Shown here piece by piece: positions 1 through 5,173 of a stretch of 14,373 nucleotides of DNA. The position numbers and the translations under genes are program-made. Numbering within the stretch: position 1 is the first letter of the stretch; each line of letters begins with the position of its first letter. The DNA is from Gammaproteobacteria bacterium (GTDB lineage Bacteria > Pseudomonadota > Gammaproteobacteria > Chromatiales > Chromatiaceae): assembly GCA_019136395.1 (NCBI GenBank), contig JAGVUH010000047.1, positions 1-14,373 on the forward strand, written 5' to 3'. The notes under the pieces are model-generated. The model ran no database searches. It was not told the origin of the DNA and saw nothing but the letters and a program-made list of their open reading frames with translations.

Positions 1-197
1 CTGACATCCGCTGTGGCACCTGCCGCTTCTGGCGCCCCGTCAGTCCGGCCACCTTCACCGCTGGGGTCCAGCAAGGCCGCTGCCTGGCGATCCAACGGCA
101 GCCATTCTGGGTCCAGCACATCTTTCCCGTCACTTTGGCAAGCGAAGGCGTGTACTGCGCCGAATGGAGAGGCACCCATGTTCAACACGCCGCGTGA
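1..197 (+). CDS. small four-cysteine zinc-ribbon-like phage protein (5' partial)
   Basis: The frame is open from base 3 to a TGA at 195-197 and gives 64 visible residues; the start lies outside the window. The visible part opens with DIRCGTCRFWRP and later has GRCL, QPFW and EGVYCAEWR. The four cysteines are at visible residues 4, 7, 27 and 52 (CxxC...C...C). Small proteins with a CGxCRFW start and a C(A/G)E(W/F) end are common in temperate-phage early operons; they look like single zinc ribbons and their role is unknown. The last 20 bases overlap the next gene, which suggests translational coupling. I read this as a real gene because the cysteine and tryptophan pattern is preserved only in this frame. 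A zinc site is inferred from the cysteines. Confidence 0.72.
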   Translation, partial: DIRCGTCRFWRPVSPATFTAGVQQGRCLAIQRQPFWVQHIFPVTLASEGVYCAEWRGTHVQHAA

Positions 198-408
198 CCC
201 GGACGACCTGCCCCGCCTACCGCCCGGCCTGGTCCTGGCCGCCGATATCATCGGTCCCTGGCGGGTCCGTGCCCGCCTGGTGCTGATGCTCCTGGGCTAC
301 TGTCTGCACCTGCTTAACCCCCTGTGCGCGGGCGGGCGGCTGTTCATCCTCGCCCGCTCGTGTCCAGCCCCCGACCGCCAGCCTGAACTTGAAGAGTTTG
401 GCGCATGA
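178..408 (+). CDS. small hypothetical protein, possible membrane protein
   Basis: A 76-residue protein. I chose the ATG at 178 because a purine-rich GGAGAGG lies just upstream and because the longer frame, opening at base 13, only shadows the zinc-ribbon gene. Its TGA overlaps the ATG of the next gene as ATGA, the usual sign of translational coupling. The middle (about residues 30-57) is hydrophobic and contains ARLVLMLLGYCLHLL, which could be one membrane helix. The N-terminus is rich in proline and aspartate, and the C-terminus is polar and acidic. I do not recognise a family. Position between two small early genes and an integrase suggests an accessory lysogeny-module protein, which is inference from context only. 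Confidence 0.5.
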   Translation: MFNTPRDPDDLPRLPPGLVLAADIIGPWRVRARLVLMLLGYCLHLLNPLCAGGRLFILARSCPAPDRQPELEEFGA

Positions 409-740
409 GCCAGCGTCTGTTTCAACGCCCCGCCGCTGCCGCCTATCTGGGCATGTCGCCGCGCAGCTTTGATGTCCAGGTCGCCCCGCACCTGCCGTAT
501 ATTCTGGTCGGGCGCACGGGCAAACGCTATGACGCCCGTGACCTGGACGCCTGGGTCGATGCCCAGGCCAAAATAACACCTGAGCGAGGCGAAAAATCCC
601 CATGTTCGACACCCCCGGCCTCAAGAAGCGCGGCGCCATCTGGCACATCGACAAGACGGTCCGCGTCGGCCGCCACCGCGTCCAACTTCGTGAATCAACT
701 GGCTGCAGCGAGAGCGGCGCGGCCAAAGAAGTCCTGCTAA
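405..740 (+). CDS. AlpA/MerR-type helix-turn-helix protein, candidate excisionase
   Basis: A 111-residue frame. Residues 7-53 fit the short winged helix-turn-helix seen in AlpA-like and excisionase-like phage proteins: a first helix RPAAAAYLGMS, a recognition segment PRSFD, the wing YILVGRTGKRYDARDLD, and a final WVDAQ. Such proteins bind DNA near the attachment site to bend it during excision, or act as small regulators. It starts in an ATGA overlap with the preceding gene and runs 139 bases into the integrase gene in another frame. The last 45 or so residues are low-complexity (rich in Ala, Ser, Arg) and coincide with integrase coding sequence, so they may be a non-conserved tail. Family members are usually 60-75 residues long. 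Excisionase activity is inferred from the position directly before int. Confidence 0.7.
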   Translation: MSQRLFQRPAAAAYLGMSPRSFDVQVAPHLPYILVGRTGKRYDARDLDAWVDAQAKITPERGEKSPCSTPPASRSAAPSGTSTRRSASAATASNFVNQLAAARAARPKKSC

Positions 741-1726
741 GGCGCATCGCTGAAGTCCAGGCCCAGCTCCTGGAGGGTCCCCAGGTCAAGGAGCACACCT
801 TGGCCGAGGCCGCCATTCAGTACGTCCTCGACCTGGAGGACCGGGGCAAAAGCAGCGTGCGCGCGGCTTACGCCCTGCAGAGCCTGGACGAGGCCATCCT
901 CAACCTGCCGCTGTCGCACATCCACCAAGGCACCCTGAAGCCGTGGATCGACCGCCAGAAGGGCACCCTGGCCTCGGGCACCGTCAGCCGCACCCTGCGC
1001 ACGATCAGCACCGTGCTGCATTTTGCCGCCGAGGTGCTTCGCGACGAGCATGCCCCGTGGCTGAAGGCCGCCCCGCCCAAGCTGCGCGCCCCCGACTGGG
1101 GTGCCCGCCGGCCGGTACGCTTGACCTGGGAGGAGCAGAGCAAGCTGGTCGCCGTCCTGCCTGCCCACCTGGTCGGTCCCGTGGAGTTCGCCCTGGCCAC
1201 CGGCGCCCGTCAGGAGGAGATCGTCAGCCTGCGCTGGGACCAGCACTATCCCGTGAGCGACATCCCGGAATGGGGGGTGTGGTGGATACCGCCGGAGATC
1301 CGCAAAGGCTCGGCGCGGCGTGCGGCCTCCGCGCAGCAGGGGCGCTACCTGATCGCCAATGCCGCCGCGCGGGCGGTGGTGGCGCGGCAGACGCGGATTT
1401 CACCCTGGGTGTTCCCCTCGACGCGGCATGATCCAGTGGACACCCGGCGCCGCCTGTACCGCATCAACAACTCCGGCTGGGAATCCGCCCTGGCAGCGGC
1501 GGGACTGAAGATGCGTGTCCACGACCTGCGCCACACCTTCGGTGAGCGCGCCGCCGACGCCGGCATACCTTTAGATATCCGCCGCAGCCTGCTCGGTCAC
1601 GAGCACCGCGATATCACCCTGCATTACAGCTCGCCGGGGCTGGTACGGCTGCTGGCGGAGGCGGAGCGGATCGTGCGTCCGGCGCCCAAATTGGTGGTGG
1701 TGGCAACTGAGGCGCGGGCGGCGTGA
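602..1726 (+). CDS. int: phage tyrosine integrase
   Basis: A 374-residue site-specific recombinase that would join phage and host attachment sites through a covalent 3'-phosphotyrosine intermediate. The start is the first ATG after an in-frame TGA at 581. The N-terminus GLKKRGAIWHIDKTV is the usual short beta-strand arm-binding start of such integrases. A core-binding SAM-like domain follows (about 65-150), then the catalytic domain (about 170-345). The catalytic residues are all visible: R203 in ATGARQEE, K235 in EIRKGS, H307 and R310 in HDLRHT, H333 in LLGHEH, and nucleophile Y342 in ITLHYSSP. The gene ends 72 bases before a tRNA-derived attachment core, its likely substrate. The ribosome-binding site is weak (AGG about 12 bases upstream), so translation may be coupled to the overlapping upstream gene. 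Confidence 0.95.
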   Translation: MFDTPGLKKRGAIWHIDKTVRVGRHRVQLRESTGCSESGAAKEVLLRRIAEVQAQLLEGPQVKEHTLAEAAIQYVLDLEDRGKSSVRAAYALQSLDEAILNLPLSHIHQGTLKPWIDRQKGTLASGTVSRTLRTISTVLHFAAEVLRDEHAPWLKAAPPKLRAPDWGARRPVRLTWEEQSKLVAVLPAHLVGPVEFALATGARQEEIVSLRWDQHYPVSDIPEWGVWWIPPEIRKGSARRAASAQQGRYLIANAAARAVVARQTRISPWVFPSTRHDPVDTRRRLYRINNSGWESALAAAGLKMRVHDLRHTFGERAADAGIPLDIRRSLLGHEHRDITLHYSSPGLVRLLAEAERIVRPAPKLVVVATEARAA

Positions 1727-1737
1727 AGGGGGGGGAT

Positions 1738-1761
1738 TTTCCACAAATTTCGCACAGTCCC
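1738..1761 (+). repeat. left copy of imperfect 24-base direct repeat (candidate integrase arm site)
   Basis: Starts TTTCCACA and contains CGCACAG followed by a C-rich end. It matches the copy at 1946-1969 at 20 of 24 positions without gaps; three of the four differences are T/C. It lies 36 bases from the tRNA-derived core. An arm-type integrase binding site is an inference from position and repetition. Confidence 0.6.
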
Positions 1762-1797
1762 TCGGAACCCGATGTTGTGCGTTGTAAGTCCTTGTTT

Positions 1798-1845
1798 TGG
1801 CGCGCCTGACTGGACTCGAACCAGTGACCCCTGCCTTCGGAGGGC
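1798..1845 (-). other. attP core: 3' part of a tRNA-Arg(CCG) gene
   Basis: Read on the minus strand, this gives the 3' part of a tRNA: three anticodon-stem bases, a CTCCGAA loop with anticodon CCG, the GGCAG 3' stem strand, a five-base variable loop, an ACTGG/CCAGT T-stem around TTCGAGT, the acceptor strand CAGGCGC, discriminator G and an encoded CCA. The tRNA match stops after three bases of the 5' anticodon strand (plus-strand GGC at 1843-1845, then TA instead of AG). No D-arm or 5' acceptor strand follows. It therefore cannot be a working tRNA. Phages that integrate into tRNA genes carry such a 3' copy so that the host gene is rebuilt after integration. Confidence 0.88.
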
Positions 1846-1945
1846 TAATCTGGCCAGGGATGGCTTAATTATCAGCAGGTTGGATTTTGCTCTGTCGTCT
1901 GCGTCGGCTTGGAAACGCATGCTGCGGCATAGGACTGCATGGCCA

Positions 1946-1969
1946 TTTCCACACATCCCGCACAGCCCC
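1946..1969 (+). repeat. right copy of imperfect 24-base direct repeat (candidate integrase arm site)
   Basis: Same orientation as the copy at 1738-1761 and 208 bases from it, on the other side of the core, so the pair brackets the tRNA segment asymmetrically (36 and 100 bases away). It ends 11 bases before the stop codon of the tail-operon gene at 1981. Confidence 0.6.
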
Positions 1970-1980
1970 CGCGCACCGTC

Positions 1981-2361
1981 CTAGCCTTCCTCCGGCGTCA
2001 AAATGACGTCGGCGCGCCCCGTGGCCAAAATGCCGACCGTTTCCAAATACCGCACCCCGGCCTGCGTGTCGCTATCGTCCAAGCGCACCTCCTGGGCGAG
2101 GGCCAGCAAATGCAGAAAGTCGACAATGACCGGGTCGCTGCTGGCGCGCGCCGCGATCCGTTCGGCTGCGGTAAAGCGGCGCAGGAAGGCGAGTTGAGTC
2201 AGCACCAGGACAGCGACAGCCGCCGGTGCCGGCGCGGGCGGCGCAACATAGGGCCGCACGCTACACCCCGTCGGCGGCGTCCAGGCCGCGGGATCGGCCA
2301 GCACGATGGTGTTAACCACGGCGCCTTGGGCGTCGATGACCTCATACACGGCTTCGTTCAT
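1981..2361 (-). CDS. small tail-fibre-associated phage protein, last gene of the tail operon
   Basis: A 126-residue protein. The N-terminus MNEAVYEVIDAQGAVVNTIV with WTPPTGCSVRPY (about 28-39) resembles the short beta domain found in many small proteins encoded after tail-fibre genes. An Ala/Pro linker follows (about 41-52). The C-terminal half is helical: FLRRFTAAERIAARAS, DPVIVDFLHLLALAQEVRLDD and VRYLETVGIL. The helical block recurs in phage proteins encoded just after fibre genes, where chaperone or minor tail roles are suspected but not shown to my knowledge. It starts four bases after the stop of the glycine-rich fibre gene. A role in fibre folding or attachment is inferred from position. 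Confidence 0.72.
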   Translation of the reverse strand: MNEAVYEVIDAQGAVVNTIVLADPAAWTPPTGCSVRPYVAPPAPAPAAVAVLVLTQLAFLRRFTAAERIAARASSDPVIVDFLHLLALAQEVRLDDSDTQAGVRYLETVGILATGRADVILTPEEG

Positions 2362-2365
2362 CTAC

Positions 2366-3211
2366 TCACTCCCACCACATGACGCGGACATAGCCTGATC
2401 CCCCGTCGCCGTTCGAGCTCGAGCTATACCTGTTGCCGGCGCCTCCACCCCCCGAGTTCGCTGCGGCATGGGGGGCGCCAGGTATCCCAGCCAGTGCCCC
2501 ACCGCCGCCGGGACCGGCGGCAATAGAATCCCGGCCACGGAAACCGCTGGTGTTCCCCGGACCACCCGATCCGCCCTGGCCCTGGGCTTCATCGTGGTTA
2601 CCAGAGAACCCTCCCATGCCGCCGGGGGCGACGAATGACCCAAAACTACTGGCCCCACCGTTGCTGGCTTGGTTCCAGGGCGGACTACTCTTAGCCCCAC
2701 CCGCGCCCACCGTGACCGTGACATTCGCAGCGACCGGCACCCAGGCGCAGCGCAGGCCACCGCCGCCGCCCCCCCCACCTGCGGTATGTGCACCCCCGCC
2801 ACCGCCGCCCATCACCTCCACCCAGACCTCGGTCACCCCAGCCGGTCTGACCCAGGTGCCCGACGTGGTAAACAGTTGTTCATGCAAGGTGCGGTTAAGC
2901 ATGTCCAGGCTAGCAGCCCGGTCGGCGGTCAAACGCTGATGCAGGGTGTCGACTTGGCTGGCCCAGGCGCCGGTCAGTCGCTCCGCGAGGGTGGTGAGTT
3001 GCGCGGCCCACGGGGACGACAGCCGCTCCGCGAGGGTGGTGAGTTGCGCGGCCCACGGGGACGACAGCCGCTCCGCGAGGGTGTCCAGATAGCCGGCCCG
3101 GGTGGCGTTCCAGCGCGTCGTCAAGGTCGTCAACTGGTCCGCCCACCCGCTGGTTAGCCGGTCCAGCAGGGTTTTGAGATCCGTCAGGATTTTGGCCAAT
3201 AAGCCAGTCAT
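2366..3211 (-). CDS. tail fibre tip protein with 15-residue repeats and glycine-rich domain
   Basis: A 281-residue protein, probably a receptor-contacting fibre or adhesin. Residues 14-103 are six successive 15-residue units of the type TLAERLSSPWAAQLT; units 3 and 4 are identical. They are helical with regular Leu positions and look like a coiled-coil shaft. At 114 begins FTTSGTWVRPAGVTEVWVEVM, the standard opening of glycine-rich phage fibre domains, followed by glycine tracts at 135-140 and 145-152 and a Gly/Ser-rich body ending GSGYVRVMWWE. Polyglycine domains of this kind form the receptor-binding tip in some phage adhesins (for example T2/S16 gp38). The ATG overlaps the stop of the upstream gene as ATGA. 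Receptor binding is inferred. Confidence 0.85.
   Translation of the reverse strand: MTGLLAKILTDLKTLLDRLTSGWADQLTTLTTRWNATRAGYLDTLAERLSSPWAAQLTTLAERLSSPWAAQLTTLAERLTGAWASQVDTLHQRLTADRAASLDMLNRTLHEQLFTTSGTWVRPAGVTEVWVEVMGGGGGGAHTAGGGGGGGGLRCAWVPVAANVTVTVGAGGAKSSPPWNQASNGGASSFGSFVAPGGMGGFSGNHDEAQGQGGSGGPGNTSGFRGRDSIAAGPGGGGALAGIPGAPHAAANSGGGGAGNRYSSSSNGDGGSGYVRVMWWE
2903..3172 (-). repeat. six tandem 45-base repeats encoding a fibre shaft
   Basis: Six in-frame units of 45 bases encode residues 14-103 of the glycine-rich fibre protein. The two middle units (2993-3082) are identical in protein, and their DNA shows the same words at exact 45-base spacing, for example CGCTCCGCGAGGGT starting at 2980, 3025 and 3070. 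The outer units are diverged but keep the 15-residue spacing. The high identity of the central pair suggests recent duplication. Confidence 0.85.
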
Positions 3212-3597
3212 ACCGCCTCCTCCGTCGCCACGACGCCGGTCAGGCGCTGGCTGCCGTCATAGCTCAGGGTTTCCGTCCGCCGGCGGCCGGCGCCATTGGT
3301 GATGACCGTGGTGACCAGGTCGCCGGTATAGCCCAGGGTGATGATCAAGCTCGTCGCGCCATAGGTTTCGGTGATGGTGGCGATCCGGCCGTTGCCATCG
3401 TAGGTCATGGCGACGCTGTCGGCCCAATGGGTCTGCAGGGCGACTGCGGTCTCCAACCGTTTCTGGGCGGTGTTGGCGTTATACAGCAGCCCATCCACCC
3501 CGCGCAGCGCGGCGCGCAGGCGCCCAACGTCCTCGTTCAGGCTGTTGGCCGGATGCGGCAAGCTGAGGCCATAGCGGGCAGTAAGTTCGTCGATCAT
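3208..3597 (-). CDS. hypothetical fibre-block protein with YD-like motifs
   Basis: A 129-residue protein. I use the ATG at 3597, which overlaps the TGA of the upstream gene as ATGA; a longer frame upstream only shadows that gene. The N-terminal part (MIDELTARYGLSLPHPANSLNEDVGRL cut here at VGRL, through about residue 60) is helical. The C-terminal half has two short beta repeats, MTYDGNGRIATITETYG at 64-80 and LSYDGSQRLTGV at 111-122, with LGYTGDLVTTV between them. These resemble YD (RHS-type) repeats but are too few for a shell. A fibre connector or adaptor role fits the position between two fibre genes. I cannot assign it to a named family. Confidence 0.75.
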   Translation of the reverse strand: MIDELTARYGLSLPHPANSLNEDVGRLRAALRGVDGLLYNANTAQKRLETAVALQTHWADSVAMTYDGNGRIATITETYGATSLIITLGYTGDLVTTVITNGAGRRRTETLSYDGSQRLTGVVATEEAV

Positions 3598-5171
3598 GTC
3601 AAGGCCACGCGCAGGTTGCGCAGCCGCGGCCGCTTGACGGCCGAGCCGGTCAGCTCCAATTGCAGCCGGGTTTGGGTCTCCGCAATGTCCTCCAGCCGAT
3701 AGTGGTGCTCGTACCACCCCTCGCCCAGGGCCTCGGTTTCTAGCAGCTCCAGGGCCTCCCACGCTGCCCCGATCTGCGCGGTGGCGGCGAGGGTCGCGGG
3801 ACTGGGCAGGTAGCAATCGACATACACATCCATGTTGACCGTCAGCTTGGTCGGGGAGACCTTGGTGTCGAGGGCGGCCGAGATATAATTACTGCTACTC
3901 AGCCGCTCGCCGGCAATTAGTTGAATATCTTTGTAGAGCAGGGGTGAGACGTGGGTGGTCCCGGTAAGGACCGCCTCCCAGGTGATGGTGCCGGTATAGC
4001 GGCTGTCGAGCGTGACGACCTGATGGTCCACGCACTGATAGGTCTTGCCTCCTGCGGTAAGATTGAACACCACGTTGCATTGCGAGTTCGGCCGCTCCAC
4101 GGTCGCCAGGACCAGTAGTTGGTCGGCGTCCGTCACCTCGACCGCAGGCAGGGCGATGGTGCGGCTTGGGGCGGTATCGACCTCGCTGTGGTAGGTCTGC
4201 GCCAGCACCCGGAAGGTTAAATCCTGGGTTTGGTGGGGCGTCCAACTAAGGTTGTTGGACGAAGACAGCATGATGCCGACCTGATATGGCTGGGTGGTGA
4301 CCCACTGCGCCACCGCTTCGTCGTATTCGCCGAGCGTGGCGATGGCGACGGCCGATACCGTATCTTCGGCGCCGATCACAATCGCATATTCCTGATTGGC
4401 AGCGATCATAACCGGCGGGAAATTAAAGCGCGTCCACGCATTCAGGGTGATCTCAGCGGGGGTCAGCATCCGTTGCCCCAAGACCGTGTCCGTGGGGACC
4501 CCATTAAGAGCCTCGCGGATCTGCACCAAAATATTTTGCCGGCCAAGGCCCTTAGCGGTAAACCATAACTCTATCGCGGTGATTTGCGCCGCATAGTCGA
4601 GAAAAATGGTCTGGGCCAGCGGATCGAACACCACCTTGTTCTTTTTTTCATAATAAGGACTATCAGGATGATAACGCACCAAGCTGCTTGGCGAATAACC
4701 CGGATAGGGCACTTGCCACCCCCCGCCGACCGAAGGCCAGGGGTGATCCATATCAAGGGCGCTGCGCTCCCACGGATACCAGGCGCCGCCGGCAGTCGGA
4801 AAACAGATACGCTCGTATTGCTCTTGCGTGCGAACCTCGCCAGCATAAATTTGCAGATCCTTAAGGCCCAGGCTTGCCTCGTAATAAGCGCTGCACGGCG
4901 CCTCCCACCACCAACTCCATTTGGTACGACTGGATTCCTCCGCAGAAGGAGGCGTTCCTGGTCTTGAATAGTTATAGCCAATGATGTTTTGCACGTGGGT
5001 CGTCAACGTCAGGCGCTTGGTGAGGTTGGTAACCTGCCCCCGACCGACAAAGGTGGCGGACCCCCGGCAGGTGGCGCCTAAAAATTCCACTTTTTTGGTG
5101 CCAGCCGGCACATGAGCGGGGATGGTGAATTTCCCCATCACCTCGCCTTGAGCATTCGCGGTAAGCGGCAT
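3594..5171 (-). CDS. tail fibre / receptor-binding protein with possible carbohydrate-binding domain
   Basis: A 525-residue protein. The N-terminus (about 5-60: NAQGEVMGKFTIPAHVPAGT, then VEFLGATCRGSATFVGRG) is a beta domain I recall next to DUF4815 in phage tail proteins, so this may be the distal part of a scaffold split into two genes. An aromatic stretch follows (85-175, with WSWWWE and YYEKKN). Residues 180-330 show alternating beta-strands with ELWFTAKG, NILVQIREALNGVPTD, TRFNFPPVMI and EYAIVIGAED, a pattern like jelly-roll carbohydrate-binding modules. The C-terminus (430-525) is another beta region. It starts two bases after the DUF4815 stop. Parts of 4340-5000 look richer in A/T than their neighbours. 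Sugar binding is an inference from the strand pattern. Confidence 0.75.
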   Translation of the reverse strand: MPLTANAQGEVMGKFTIPAHVPAGTKKVEFLGATCRGSATFVGRGQVTNLTKRLTLTTHVQNIIGYNYSRPGTPPSAEESSRTKWSWWWEAPCSAYYEASLGLKDLQIYAGEVRTQEQYERICFPTAGGAWYPWERSALDMDHPWPSVGGGWQVPYPGYSPSSLVRYHPDSPYYEKKNKVVFDPLAQTIFLDYAAQITAIELWFTAKGLGRQNILVQIREALNGVPTDTVLGQRMLTPAEITLNAWTRFNFPPVMIAANQEYAIVIGAEDTVSAVAIATLGEYDEAVAQWVTTQPYQVGIMLSSSNNLSWTPHQTQDLTFRVLAQTYHSEVDTAPSRTIALPAVEVTDADQLLVLATVERPNSQCNVVFNLTAGGKTYQCVDHQVVTLDSRYTGTITWEAVLTGTTHVSPLLYKDIQLIAGERLSSSNYISAALDTKVSPTKLTVNMDVYVDCYLPSPATLAATAQIGAAWEALELLETEALGEGWYEHHYRLEDIAETQTRLQLELTGSAVKRPRLRNLRVALT

Positions 5172-5173
5172 GA

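Larger units (their letters stand above)
1727..1980. other. attachment region between convergent int and tail operons
   Basis: No credible protein-coding gene lies here. The region separates the end of the integrase gene (+ strand) from the last gene of the tail operon (- strand). It contains a tRNA-derived core (1798-1845) and two imperfect 24-base direct repeats (1738-1761 and 1946-1969). A core with flanking repeats beside int is the layout expected of attP. Convergent operons normally need a terminator, but I see no clear stem followed by a T-tract; the T-arm inverted repeat in the core is the only strong hairpin. Confidence 0.7.

Noticed and set aside
217..816. A 199-codon minus-strand frame across the left early genes
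   Set aside because: It runs opposite four overlapping plus-strand genes, two with clear domain signatures, and its translation has no family features.
1798..1845. A functional tRNA-Arg gene
   Set aside because: The 5' half (acceptor strand, D-arm and most of the 5' anticodon stem) is absent from the adjacent sequence.
1919..1941. CATGC...GCATG inverted repeat as a terminator for int or the tail operon
   Set aside because: Only five base pairs around a 13-base loop and no T-tract on either strand.
1772..1984. A 70-codon frame containing DWTRTSDPCLRRANL
   Set aside because: This is the well-known false protein made by translating antisense to a tRNA T-arm and anticodon region; the DNA is the attachment core.
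2362..2802. A 146-codon minus-strand frame inside the glycine-rich fibre gene
   Set aside because: A frame-shifted reading of the glycine-rich domain with no separate ribosome-binding site; kept only as a possible slippage product in the findings.
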